Shown: piece by piece, positions 47,573-57,549 of the stretch | Position numbering within the stretch: the stretch's first letter is position 1 | Layout of the letters: the number at the start of each line of letters is the position of its first letter | DNA from: Gammaproteobacteria bacterium HGW-Gammaproteobacteria-1 | GTDB lineage: Bacteria > Pseudomonadota > Gammaproteobacteria > Thiohalomonadales > Thiohalomonadaceae | DNA: 64,000 bases | Direction of reading: 5' to 3' | Assembly (NCBI GenBank): GCA_002840095.1 | Contig: PGZL01000013.1 | Span: forward strand, 1 to 64,000 | Notes under the pieces: generated by a model | Seen by the model: only the letters and a program-made list of their open reading frames with translations | The model's database searches: none | Told to the model about the DNA's origin: nothing | Position numbers and translations under genes: made by a program

Positions 47573-49872
47573 GACGCCTCACCTCCGGACCGCGGCCGGT
47601 GGCACTGCTGTTCGTGCTGCTGCTGGCCTCGTTCTACCTGATCAGCGGCGCCACCCAGAACACCGCCCTGTTCGGCCGGCTCTATTCGCTGCTGCTGGTG
47701 GTGAACATCCTGGCCCTGCTGCTGCTGCTGGCCCTCATCGGTCGCCACCTGATCCACCTGCTGCACCAGTACCGCGAACACGCGCCCGGCTCGCGCCTGA
47801 CCCTGCGCCTGGTGGTGATGTTCGTGCTGCTGGCCCTGGCGCCGGTGTCGGTGGTGTATTACTTCTCGCTGCAATTCCTCCATCGCGGCATCGACAGCTG
47901 GTTCGACCTGCGGGTGGAAAAATCCCTGGAGGACGCCCTGGAGCTGGGCCGCTCCTCCCTCGACGGCCGCCTGCGCGAACTGCTGCGCCAGACCCGCCAG
48001 GCCGCCAACGAACTGGGACCGGTGCCGGACAGCGCCGCTGCGCTGAAGCTCAACGAGCTGCGCCAGAACAGCGAGGCGGCGGAGATGACCCTGCTCACCC
48101 TGCGCGGCCGCGCCATCGTCAGCGCCAGCATGGACCCCAGTGCCATCGTGCCGACCATGCCCAGCGAGGCGGTGCTGCAGCAGCTGCGCCAGGGCCTGGA
48201 TTACGCCCGGCTGGAGCCTCTGGGCGACGTGGGCATGCACGTGCGCGTCGCCGTCAACCTGCCGGTCCTGGAGCCCGGCGCCGAACCGCGCGTGCTGCAC
48301 GCCCTGTTCCCGGTGGCGGAACGCCTCAGCCTGCTGGCCGACTCGGTGCAGGAGGCCTTTTCCCAATACAAGGAACTGGCCTTTCTGCGCCAGCCGCTCA
48401 AGTACAGCTTCACCCTCACCCTGTCGCTGATCCTGCTGCTGTCCCTGCTCACCGCGGTGTGGGCCGCCTTCTTCTCGGCGCGGCGCCTGGTGGCGCCGAT
48501 CCGCGATCTTGCCGAGGGCACCCGCGCCGTGGCGGCGGGCGATTACGACAAGCGCCTGCCCCTGCCCGGCCGCGACGAGCTGGGCTTTCTGGTGCGCTCC
48601 TTCAACGAAATGACCTACAAGATCGCCCAGAGCCAGCAGGCGGCACGTCACAGCCAGCGCCAGGCCGAGGAGCAGCGCACCTATCTGGAGGCGGTGCTGG
48701 GCCGCCTGTCCTCCGGCGTGCTCACCCTGGACGGCGACGGCGTGGTGCACACCGTCAACGCCGCCGCCGGCCAGATCCTGGGCACCGCCCTGGACGACGC
48801 CGTAGGCCGGCTCCTGCAGGAACTGCCGGGCCGCCACCCGGCCCTGGACCAGTTCGTCGAGGCCCTGCTGCCGCACCTGACCCCGGCCGAGCCGGAGTGG
48901 CGTGCCGAACTGGTGCTGTTCGGCCAGAAGGGCCGCCAGGTGCTCATGTGCCGCGGCGCCCTGCTGCCGGGCAGTGAGCAAGCCGGGCAGGAAGGCCCTT
49001 TGGGGGAACAGATGCAACCGGCCCGACCGGACTTCACTTCGACGCAGCAGCTCCCGTCAGACTCCACCCCCGCCACCCGGCTCGCGGTGTCGCGCAGCGG
49101 CGGCCACGTCATCGTATTCGACGACATCACCGCCCTGATCCAGGCACAGCGCGACGCCGCCTGGGGCGAAGTGGCGCGGCGCCTGGCCCACGAGATCAAG
49201 AACCCGCTCACGCCGATCCAGCTCTCCGCCGAACGGCTGCGCCACAAATACCTCGCCACCATGCCGGCGGAAGATGCCGAGGTGCTGGACCGCTCCACCC
49301 ACACCATCGTGCAGCAGGTGGAGGCCATGAAGGAGATGGTGAAGGCCTTCTCCGATTACGCCCGCCCACCGCAAATCCGCCTGGACATGGTGGGCATGAA
49401 CCGCGTCATCAGCGAGGTGGTGGAGCTGTACCGCACCGAACACCGCCCGGTCACCTTCGACCTGCAGCTGGACCCGCGCACCCCGGCCATCCAGGCTGAT
49501 GCCGGCCGCTTGCGCCAGGTCTTGCACAACCTGATCAAGAACGCGCTGGAGGCCTGCGGCCGCGACGGCGCCCATATCCGCATCACCACCCGTTGCGCCG
49601 AGGAAACCGGCTGCCGCTTCGTCGAGCTGGGCGTGTGCGACGACGGCCCCGGCATACCCGAGGAGATGCTGGCCAACCTGTTCGAGCCCTACGTCACCAG
49701 CAAGCCCAAGGGCACCGGGCTCGGCCTCGCCATCGTCAAGAAGATCGTGGAGGAGCACGGCGGCATGCTGTGGGTGGAGAACATGCCCGAAGGCGGCGCG
49801 TGCATTATCATTCGCTTGCCGGTAAAGGCTAAAGGAGAGGGGCTGGGGACTAGAAATCAGATACAAGAGTAA
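47554..49872 (+). CDS. ntrY: NtrY-like sensor histidine kinase
   Basis: A 772-residue membrane kinase: two N-terminal helices, another near 75-110, a periplasmic region, a further helix near 285, a HAMP-like segment (LVAPIRDLAEGTRAVAAGDYD), a PAS domain, then HisKA with His546 in RRLAHEIKNPL and an ATPase domain with GLGLAIVKKIVEEHGG. An insertion of about 38 residues (about 472-510) breaks the PAS region. The last codons and the TAA stop lie inside repeat A3. Signals to the NtrX-like regulator. Confidence 0.92.
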   Translation: MFLDALRRLTSGPRPVALLFVLLLASFYLISGATQNTALFGRLYSLLLVVNILALLLLLALIGRHLIHLLHQYREHAPGSRLTLRLVVMFVLLALAPVSVVYYFSLQFLHRGIDSWFDLRVEKSLEDALELGRSSLDGRLRELLRQTRQAANELGPVPDSAAALKLNELRQNSEAAEMTLLTLRGRAIVSASMDPSAIVPTMPSEAVLQQLRQGLDYARLEPLGDVGMHVRVAVNLPVLEPGAEPRVLHALFPVAERLSLLADSVQEAFSQYKELAFLRQPLKYSFTLTLSLILLLSLLTAVWAAFFSARRLVAPIRDLAEGTRAVAAGDYDKRLPLPGRDELGFLVRSFNEMTYKIAQSQQAARHSQRQAEEQRTYLEAVLGRLSSGVLTLDGDGVVHTVNAAAGQILGTALDDAVGRLLQELPGRHPALDQFVEALLPHLTPAEPEWRAELVLFGQKGRQVLMCRGALLPGSEQAGQEGPLGEQMQPARPDFTSTQQLPSDSTPATRLAVSRSGGHVIVFDDITALIQAQRDAAWGEVARRLAHEIKNPLTPIQLSAERLRHKYLATMPAEDAEVLDRSTHTIVQQVEAMKEMVKAFSDYARPPQIRLDMVGMNRVISEVVELYRTEHRPVTFDLQLDPRTPAIQADAGRLRQVLHNLIKNALEACGRDGAHIRITTRCAEETGCRFVELGVCDDGPGIPEEMLANLFEPYVTSKPKGTGLGLAIVKKIVEEHGGMLWVENMPEGGACIIIRLPVKAKGEGLGTRNQIQE

Positions 49873-49987
49873 AGAGGAAAGATACAAGGGAAGGTGTGCG
49901 CTGCGCGCACGGTGGTTTGAATTCAAAACAGCATGAGCGCAGCGAATTCATTCCCTTGTATCTTGTCACTCGTATCTTGTATCTCTG
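49858..49987. repeat. Family A hairpin element A3 (inside ntrYX)
   Basis: Units GATACAA, GAGTAAA, GAGGAAA, GATACAA, GGG form the left arm; the inverted right arm has GATACAA, GATACGA, GTGACAA, GATACAA. The core is in the reverse orientation to A1. It lies between ntrY and ntrX on the same strand and supplies the last four codons and stop of ntrY. Confidence 0.9.
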
Positions 49988-50022
49988 CTCCAACCCCTGA
50001 TTCACACTGAGGAACGCAAACG

Positions 50023-51384
<1,362 letters not shown>

Positions 51385-51386
51385 GG

Positions 51387-51514
51387 CAGATACAAGTTAC
51401 AAGTGGCAAGATACAAGGGAGTGAACTCGCTGCGCTCGTGCTGTTTTGAATCCGAATAGCCGTGCGCACAGCGCGCTCCTCCCCTTGTATCTTGCCACTT
51501 GTAACTTGTATCTG
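51387..51514. repeat. Family A hairpin element A4 with perfect 33-bp arms
   Basis: The arms (51387-51419 and 51482-51514) are exact inverse complements, with units GATACAA, GTTACAA, GTGGCAA, GATACAA, GGG. Its second and third units differ from those of A1, but both arms changed together. The core matches A1 in orientation. It lies between ntrX and trkA. Confidence 0.92.
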
Positions 51515-51565
51515 CTTCTAAGCCTCAACTACAATTCGCGCCCAACGCACAGCGGACTCTCGGCC

Positions 51566-52939
51566 ATGAAGATCATCATCCTCGGTGCCGGCCAGGTGGG
51601 TTCCTCCCTCGCCAACAACCTCGCCAGCGAAGCCAACGACATCACCGTCGTCGACACGGACCCGCAACGGTTGCAGGCATTGCAGGACCGCCTCGACCTG
51701 CGCACCGTGACCGGCGAGGCCTCCCATCCGGAGGTGTTGCTGCGTGCCGGCGCCGAGGACGCCGACATGCTGATCGCCGTCACCAACTCCGACGAGACCA
51801 ACATGGTCGCCTGCCAGGTGGCCTATTCCCTGTTCCGCACACCTACAAAAATCGCCCGCGTCCGCGCCCTCGAATACCTGGTCCACCCGCAGCTGTTCGG
51901 CCCCGAGTCCATACCCATCGACGTATTGATCAGCCCCGAACAGCTGGTCACCGACTACATCCACCGCCTGATCGAGTATCCCGGCGCCTTGCAGGTGCTC
52001 AATTTCGCCGAGGGCAAGGTACAGCTGGTGGCCATCAAGGCCTATTACGGCGGGCCGCTGGTGGGACAGGAACTGCAGAAGCTGCGCCAGCATATGCCCA
52101 ACATCGATACCCGCGTCGCCGCCATCTACCGCCGCAACCGCCCCATCATCCCGGAAGGCACCACCGTCATCGAGGCCGACGACGAAGTGTTCTTCATCGC
52201 CGCCAAGAAGGACATCCGCGCCGTGATGAGCGAGCTGCGCCGCCAGGAAAAACCCGCGCGCCACGTCATCATCGCCGGCGGCGGCAACATCGGCAAACGC
52301 CTCGCCGCCGCGCTGGAAAACGATTACCAGGTCAAGCTCATCGATCACAACCCGGCGCGCGCCCGCGCCGTCTCGGAAGAACTGTCGCGCACCATCGTGT
52401 TGCAGGGCGACGCCGCCGACGCCGACCTGCTGCTGGCGGAGAACATCGAGGAAACCGACGTGTTCTGCGCCCTCACCAACGACGACGAGGCCAACATCCT
52501 GTCGTCGATGCTGGCCAAGCGTCTCGGCGCGCGCAAGGTGATGACGCTGATCAACCGCGCCGCCTACGTGGACTTGGTGGAGAGCGGCGAAATCGACGTG
52601 GCCATCTCGCCGCAGCAGGCCACCATCGGCTCGCTGCTCACCCACGTTCGCCGCGGCGACGTGGCCGCGGTGCATTCGCTGCGCCGTGGCGCGGCGGAGG
52701 CCATCGAGGCCGTGGCCCACGGCGACAAAAACTCGTCCAAGGTGGTGGGGCGTGCCGTCGAGGCCATCAAGCTGCCGCACGGCACCACCATCGGTGCCAT
52801 CGTGCGCGACAGCGAGGTGCTCATCGCCCACCACGACACGGTGATCGAGGCGGAGGACCACGTGATCCTGTTCGTGGTGGACAAGAAGCGCATCGCCGAA
52901 GTGGAACGCCTGTTCCAGGTCGGCGTGACCTTCCTCTAG
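51566..52939 (+). CDS. trkA: Trk system potassium transporter peripheral subunit TrkA
   Basis: A 457-residue protein with two RCK modules. Each has an NAD-binding Rossmann fold ([17 protein letters not shown], then [17 protein letters not shown]) and a TrkA-C domain. It gates TrkH in response to nucleotides. The start at 51566 was chosen because upstream codons come from repeat A4. TrkH starts 9 nt downstream. Confidence 0.96.
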   Translation: MKIIILGAGQVGSSLANNLASEANDITVVDTDPQRLQALQDRLDLRTVTGEASHPEVLLRAGAEDADMLIAVTNSDETNMVACQVAYSLFRTPTKIARVRALEYLVHPQLFGPESIPIDVLISPEQLVTDYIHRLIEYPGALQVLNFAEGKVQLVAIKAYYGGPLVGQELQKLRQHMPNIDTRVAAIYRRNRPIIPEGTTVIEADDEVFFIAAKKDIRAVMSELRRQEKPARHVIIAGGGNIGKRLAAALENDYQVKLIDHNPARARAVSEELSRTIVLQGDAADADLLLAENIEETDVFCALTNDDEANILSSMLAKRLGARKVMTLINRAAYVDLVESGEIDVAISPQQATIGSLLTHVRRGDVAAVHSLRRGAAEAIEAVAHGDKNSSKVVGRAVEAIKLPHGTTIGAIVRDSEVLIAHHDTVIEAEDHVILFVVDKKRIAEVERLFQVGVTFL

Positions 52940-52948
52940 GCCGCCGCC

Positions 52949-54394
52949 ATGCGCCTGCCCCTGATCGCGCGCCTGCTCGGCATTTTCCTTGTCATCTTTG
53001 CCGCCACGCTGTTTCCCCCCGCGGCCATCGCCTGGTTCACCAACGACGGCCAGCTCGGCAACTTCCTGCTCAGCCAGGGCCTGCTTGTACTGCTGGGACT
53101 GACCTTCTGGCTACCGGGCCGGGGCCAAACCGGCAACCTGCGTACCCGCGAAGCCTTCGTGGTGGTGACGCTGTTCTGGAGCGTGCTCGGCCTCACCGCC
53201 GCGCTGCCGCTGGTGCTCGGCCTGCACATCTCCATCACCGACGCCGCCTTCGAGGCGGTGTCGGCCTTCACCACCACCGGCGCCACGGTGCTCTCCGGCC
53301 TGGACACCATGCCGCCGTCGATCCTCATGTACCGCCAGCAGCTGCAATGGCTGGGCGGCGCAGGCGTGGTGGTGCTGGCCATCGCCATCCTGCCCATGCT
53401 GGGCGTCGGCGGCATGCAACTGTTCCGCGCCGAGACGGCGGGCCCCATGAAGGACGAAAAGATCACCCCGCGCATCGCGCAGACGGCCCGTACCCTGTGG
53501 GGCATCTACGTAGGCTTCACCATCGCCTGCGCCCTGGCCTACTGGGCCGCCGGCATGTCGGTCTTCGACGCCATCGCCCACAGCTTCAGTACTGTTTCCA
53601 CCGGAGGCTTCTCCACCCACGATGCCAGCATCGCCCACTTCGACAGCGCGACCATAGAGGGTATCGCCATCACCTTCATGCTGCTCGGCAGCATCAGCTT
53701 CAACGTCCATTTCGTGGTGCTACGCCTGCGCAGTGCAAATCCCTATCGGCATGACACGCAAACGGCCGTGTTCCTGGCCATTGTCGCCGTCCTGATTTTC
53801 ATCATCGCGGCGACCCTCTATGCGACCGGCGCCTATACCGCGCCGAGCACCGCATTGCGTTATGCGGCATTCCAGGTCGTTACGGTAATTTCCTCCACCG
53901 GTTTCGGCACCGCCGACTTCTCGGTCTGGCCGCTGTTCCTGCCGGTGCTGCTGATCTTCTCCAGCTTCATCGGCGGCTGCGCCGGCTCCACCTCGGGCGG
54001 CATGAAAGTCATCCGCATCATCATCCTGGCCAAGGAGGGCTCGCGCGAGCTGTGGCGCCTGATCCACCCCAGCATCATCCGCCCCATCAAGCTGGGCGGC
54101 CGCGCCCTGCCCGAGCGCGTCATCGACGCGGTGTGGGGCTTCTTCGCCCTGTATATCGCGGTGTTCGCCTTCCTCATGCTGCTGGTGATGGCCACCGGCG
54201 TCGATCAGGTCACCGCCTTCGGCGCCGTGGCCTCCGCCATCAACAACCTCGGTCCCGGCCTGGGCGCAGTGGGCACCAGCTTCGCCCCGCTCAACGACGC
54301 CGCCACCTGGATCTGCACCTTCGCCATGCTGCTGGGCCGCCTGGAGATCTTCACCGTCCTGGCGTTGCTGTCGCCCATGTTCTGGCGGAAATAG
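52949..54394 (+). CDS. trkH: Potassium uptake protein TrkH
   Basis: A 481-residue membrane protein with repeated helix-pore loop-helix units. Selectivity-filter-type loops include TTTGATVLSGLD, STVSTGGFSTHD, ISSTGFGTADF and INNLGPGLGAVG. It forms the potassium channel gated by TrkA, with which it is co-transcribed. Its TAG stop is 9 nt before the family B repeat. Confidence 0.96.
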   Translation: MRLPLIARLLGIFLVIFAATLFPPAAIAWFTNDGQLGNFLLSQGLLVLLGLTFWLPGRGQTGNLRTREAFVVVTLFWSVLGLTAALPLVLGLHISITDAAFEAVSAFTTTGATVLSGLDTMPPSILMYRQQLQWLGGAGVVVLAIAILPMLGVGGMQLFRAETAGPMKDEKITPRIAQTARTLWGIYVGFTIACALAYWAAGMSVFDAIAHSFSTVSTGGFSTHDASIAHFDSATIEGIAITFMLLGSISFNVHFVVLRLRSANPYRHDTQTAVFLAIVAVLIFIIAATLYATGAYTAPSTALRYAAFQVVTVISSTGFGTADFSVWPLFLPVLLIFSSFIGGCAGSTSGGMKVIRIIILAKEGSRELWRLIHPSIIRPIKLGGRALPERVIDAVWGFFALYIAVFAFLMLLVMATGVDQVTAFGAVASAINNLGPGLGAVGTSFAPLNDAATWICTFAMLLGRLEIFTVLALLSPMFWRK

Positions 54395-54403
54395 AAAACG
54401 GCA

Positions 54404-54520
54404 GTTTCGAGTTGCGGGTTTCGAGTTTCGAATAACCGCAACTCGAAACTCGAAACTCGAAACTCGAAACTCGAAACTCGAAACTCGAAACTCGAAACTC
54501 GAAACTCGAAACTCGAAACC
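54404..54520. repeat. Family B tandem 7-nt array (ACTCGAA) with inverted left arm
   Basis: Eleven exact tandem ACTCGAA units (54441-54517) follow a left arm GTTTCGA, GTTGCGG, GTTTCGA, GTTTCGA (54404-54431) in the opposite orientation. An AGTTTCGAGTTGCGG / CCGCAACTCGAAACT stem joins the arms. It fills the gap between trkH and the methyltransferase gene and ends 6 nt before its GTG start. Confidence 0.95.
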
Positions 54521-54525
54521 AAAAA

Positions 54526-55104
54526 GTGTCCGACGCCGATAAATGGAACCGCCGCTACCTCGACGCCCAGGTCGGGGACAGCCGCCCGGTGCAGGTGCTG
54601 AGCGATTATGCCCACCTGCTGCCGACGCACGGTGCCGCACTCGATCTGGCCTGCGGCCTGGGCGCCAATGCCCTGCTGCTGGCGGCGCGCGGCCTCGACA
54701 CCGTGGCCTGGGACATCTCCACCGTCGCCGTGGGCAAGCTCAACCACCATGCCCAGGGCCACGACCTGCCCCTGCGTGCCGAGGTGCGCGACCTGCCGCG
54801 CCACCCGCCCGCGGAAAATCACTTCGACGTCATCGTGGTCGGCCGCTACCTGGAGCGCAGCCTCTGCCCCGCCATCACGGCGGCCCTCAAGCCCGGCGGC
54901 CTGCTCTATTACCAGACCTACACCCGCAGTCAGGTTCATCCCGGCGGCCCGTCCAACCCGGCCTTCCGCCTGGCGCGCAACGAGCTGCTGTACCTGTTCG
55001 CCGAACTGGAGGTCGTCGCCTACCGCGAGGAAGACACCCTGGGCGACACCGCCCGCGGCCTGCGCGACGAGGCCTGGCTGGTGGCCCAGCGGCCGATGGT
55101 TTGA
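54526..55104 (+). CDS. Class I SAM-dependent methyltransferase (TehB-like)
   Basis: A 192-residue protein with LDLACGLGANALLLAARG (SAM-binding) and DVIVVGRYLERSL. It resembles the small TehB/thiopurine-type methyltransferases, but the substrate is unknown. The likely start is GTG 54526, since the family N-terminus SDADKWNRRY follows. No Shine-Dalgarno is visible because the family B array lies immediately upstream. Its stop codon abuts repeat D8. Confidence 0.88.
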   Translation: MSDADKWNRRYLDAQVGDSRPVQVLSDYAHLLPTHGAALDLACGLGANALLLAARGLDTVAWDISTVAVGKLNHHAQGHDLPLRAEVRDLPRHPPAENHFDVIVVGRYLERSLCPAITAALKPGGLLYYQTYTRSQVHPGGPSNPAFRLARNELLYLFAELEVVAYREEDTLGDTARGLRDEAWLVAQRPMV

Positions 55105-55105
55105 A

Positions 55106-55238
55106 AACCCTGCTGGCGCAGAGGCGCGGAGATTATTTTGCGAACACCTGAAGCGTGCGGCTGAACGGCATCGTTGGGGGCCGATGATGCATCCGCCCCG
55201 CCAACTCCGCGTCTCCGCGTCTCTGCGCCAATAGGGTT
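55106..55238. repeat. Family D hairpin element D8
   Basis: Arms AACCCTGCTGGCGCAGAGGCGCGGAG (about 55106-55131) and the inverse (55204-55238) around a large core. It starts just after the methyltransferase stop and lies upstream of the TPR gene. Confidence 0.87.
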
Positions 55239-55283
55239 TTGCCGTACCTTGCCGCGGCAACCGACAGGCCCCATGTCCTGTCC

Positions 55284-55604
55284 ATGGACGTCTCCATACT
55301 GGAAAAACTGCTGGCCGCCGGCCAGGACAACCTGATGCTGCGCTTCGGCCTCGGCAACGCCTGCCTGCAACAGGGCGAGTACGGGCGCGCCGTGGAGCAC
55401 CTGCGCGCCGCCCTGCGTCACGACCCCGCCCACTCCGCCAGCCACAAGCTGCTGGGCAAGGCCCTCGCCGCCGCCGGACGCAACGATGAAGCCGTCGCCG
55501 CCTATGAGGCCGGCATACGCAGTGCGGGGGAAAAGGGGGATATCCAGGCGGCGAAGGAGATGAAGGTGTTTCTCAAGCGACTGCAAAAGCCCGCCGCATC
55601 CTGA
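55284..55604 (+). CDS. Small tetratricopeptide-repeat protein
   Basis: A 106-residue protein with two or three TPR units (RFGLGNACLQQGEYGRAVEHLRAALRHDP, then KLLGKALAAAGRNDEAVAAYEAGI). It should be a soluble protein-interaction module. The start at 55284 fits the sequence MDVSILEKLLAAGQDN; an upstream in-frame ATG at 55239 would translate repeat-flank sequence. Partner unknown. Confidence 0.8.
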   Translation: MDVSILEKLLAAGQDNLMLRFGLGNACLQQGEYGRAVEHLRAALRHDPAHSASHKLLGKALAAAGRNDEAVAAYEAGIRSAGEKGDIQAAKEMKVFLKRLQKPAAS

Positions 55605-55608
55605 GCGG

Positions 55609-55821
55609 TCAGGGCGCCGGCGCGAGGGCCCGCCGTCCGGCGTCGGTCAGGCGATAATGGTAGTGCCATGCCATGCCCGGCAGGGGCAGCGCGGCCTGGC
55701 GCTCCAGCAGGCCGCGCGCCACCAGGTCGTCGAGCGTGGCGCTGCCGCAGCCCTGCCCTACGCCGTCGGGATGCAGCGCCAGGGATTCCAGGCAGGTCCG
55801 TTCATGTTCGCTGAGTTGCAT
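55609..55821 (-). CDS. Small winged-helix-like protein
   Basis: A 70-residue protein with LDDLVARGLLERQ and YHYRLTDAGRRAL, which resembles a short winged-helix fold. No clear family assignment. It is divergent from the TauE/SafE-type gene and convergent with the TPR gene. Confidence 0.6.
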   Translation of the reverse strand: MQLSEHERTCLESLALHPDGVGQGCGSATLDDLVARGLLERQAALPLPGMAWHYHYRLTDAGRRALAPAP

Positions 55822-55918
55822 CGCTTCTCCACCGATGGCCGCTGCGTTTCACTGTAGCGCATAAATCCGCCCCATGGTGCGGTGTATAGTACGCACCCCG
55901 CCCCATGGAACCGCTGTC

Positions 55919-56656
55919 GTGCTGCTGCATTTCGATCCCGCCCAGACCCTGCTCGTCGCCCTGCTGTTCCTGTGGACCGGCTTCGTGCGCTCGGGGCTAG
56001 GATTCGGCGGCGCGGCCCTGGGCCTGCCCCTGCTGCTGTTCGTGGACGGCCAGCCGCTGCTGTGGCTGCCCATCATCGGCGTGCACCTGCTGTTCTTCTC
56101 CGGCCTGACCCTGGGCACGCGCCTGCACAACGTCGACTGGGGCTACCTGCGCCGCTCCGCGCTGTTCATCATTCCCGCCGCCATGGTCGGCGTGCTGGGG
56201 CTGGTGAACCTGCCCGCCTACTGGCTCAACCTGTTCATCTATTCCATCAGCCTGTTCTACGGTCTCATGTGGCTGGCGGGACGGGCGATACAAAGCAATC
56301 ACGCGGCGGTGGATCGCGTCCTGCTGATCCTCGGCGGCTACATCGCCGGCACCTCGCTCACCGGCGCGCCGCTGATGGTGGCGGTGTACATGCGCCACGT
56401 CGCCAGGGAGCAGCTGCGCAACACCCTGTTCGTGCTGTGGTTCATCCTGGTGAGCATCAAGATGGCGACCTTCGTCGCCCTCGGCGTCGAGTTGCATTTC
56501 CTCGCCGCCCTGGCGCTGATCCCCGTCGCCGCCGTCGGCCACTGGCTGGGCCTCAAGGCCCACGACGCCATCCTCGCCAACGATGCACGCTTCAAGCGCG
56601 TGGTGGGCGCCGGGCTGGCGCTGGTCAGCGCCCTGGGTCTGTGGAATCTGGGCTGA
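55919..56656 (+). CDS. TauE/SafE (TSUP) family permease
   Basis: A 245-residue inner-membrane protein with about eight helices. GFVRSGLGFGGAALGLPLLLF is the TSUP signature and recurs in GGYIAGTSLTGAPLMVAVYM. Such permeases export sulfite, sulfoacetate or other anions. The GTG at 55919 begins the family-like N-terminus; an upstream ATG at 55874 is possible. The substrate is unknown. Confidence 0.85.
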   Translation: MLLHFDPAQTLLVALLFLWTGFVRSGLGFGGAALGLPLLLFVDGQPLLWLPIIGVHLLFFSGLTLGTRLHNVDWGYLRRSALFIIPAAMVGVLGLVNLPAYWLNLFIYSISLFYGLMWLAGRAIQSNHAAVDRVLLILGGYIAGTSLTGAPLMVAVYMRHVAREQLRNTLFVLWFILVSIKMATFVALGVELHFLAALALIPVAAVGHWLGLKAHDAILANDARFKRVVGAGLALVSALGLWNLG

Positions 56657-56659
56657 GGG

Positions 56660-57340
56660 TCAGCGCCGCAAGATCGCCAGCCAGCGCCACAGGTTCAACA
56701 CGCTGAACAGCGAGGCGGCGACGTAGGTGAAGGCACAGGCGGTGAGGATCTGCCGCGCCGGACGCAGGTCCACCTGCGGAAGGTATCCATTGGCCAGCAG
56801 CGGCAGGGCGCGGCGATAGCTGGCGTCCAGTTCCACCGGCAGGGTGACGAGGTGGACCAGGATGGCTCCGCCGAAACTGGCCAGCCCCGCGAGAAACACC
56901 ACCAGGCCGGCGGACGGCGCGCGCGTCGCCAGGGTCAGCACCGGCAGCAACAGCATCAGCGCCGCACCGGCCTTCTCCGCGCCCTGGGCGACACGTACCA
57001 GGCGCGTGCGCCAGGCCAGGGGCGCGTAGCCGGCATGGTCCTGCAGGGCATGTCCCACCTCGTGCGCGGCCACCGTCACCGCGGTGAGCGAGCGGCCGCC
57101 GAAATTCTCCGCCGACAGCCGCACGGCCTTGTCCGCCGGGTCGTAGTGATCGCCCTGTGCCGTGCTTTCCACCGCCACGTGGTGCAGGCCGTGGCGATCC
57201 AGCAGGTGCCGCGCCAGTTCGCCGCCGCTGCCGGGATAGTCGCGGCGCTCGCCGCCGTAACGGCGCAGCACCGCCCGGGCCCACAGCGCGGGGAGCAGGG
57301 TCAGGGCGAGGAACAGGACGGCGATGATCGCGGGGAGCAT
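56660..57340 (-). CDS. Zinc metallopeptidase (YugP family)
   Basis: A 226-residue membrane protein with a helix at each end and a core containing the metal site HEVGHALQD in VTVAAHEVGHALQDHAGYAPLAWR. Matches the YugP-like zinc metallopeptidases. Substrate unknown. The start codon lies only 6 nt from the family C repeat array, which leaves no ribosome-binding site visible. Confidence 0.87.
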   Translation of the reverse strand: MLPAIIAVLFLALTLLPALWARAVLRRYGGERRDYPGSGGELARHLLDRHGLHHVAVESTAQGDHYDPADKAVRLSAENFGGRSLTAVTVAAHEVGHALQDHAGYAPLAWRTRLVRVAQGAEKAGAALMLLLPVLTLATRAPSAGLVVFLAGLASFGGAILVHLVTLPVELDASYRRALPLLANGYLPQVDLRPARQILTACAFTYVAASLFSVLNLWRWLAILRR

Positions 57341-57346
57341 GGGTTC

Positions 57347-57489
57347 GGTTCAAGGTTCAAGGTTCAAGGTTCAAGGTTCAAGGTTCAAGGTTCAAGGTTC
57401 AAGGTTCAAGGTTCAAGGTTCAAGGTTCAAGGTTCAAGGTTCAAGCAAGAGTGTGCCCCGCATTTCTTCAACTTTGAACCTTGAACTTG
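57347..57489. repeat. Family C tandem 7-nt array (GGTTCAA) with a short inverted arm
   Basis: Fourteen exact tandem GGTTCAA units (57347-57444), a 28-nt core and an inverted tail TTTGAACCTTGAACTTG (57473-57489). It sits between two divergent genes, 6 nt from the metallopeptidase start and about 60 nt from the TraB-like start. Confidence 0.95.
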
Positions 57490-57549
57490 TTTTGTCATGT
57501 CCTCCCCTAGCGGGGATAATCACGCTTCCATCGCCAACGAACTCCATTC

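Noticed and set aside
54441-54517. Tandem repeat array as CRISPR
   Set aside because: Units are 7 nt with no spacers, and there are no cas genes. The same holds for the array at 57347-57444.
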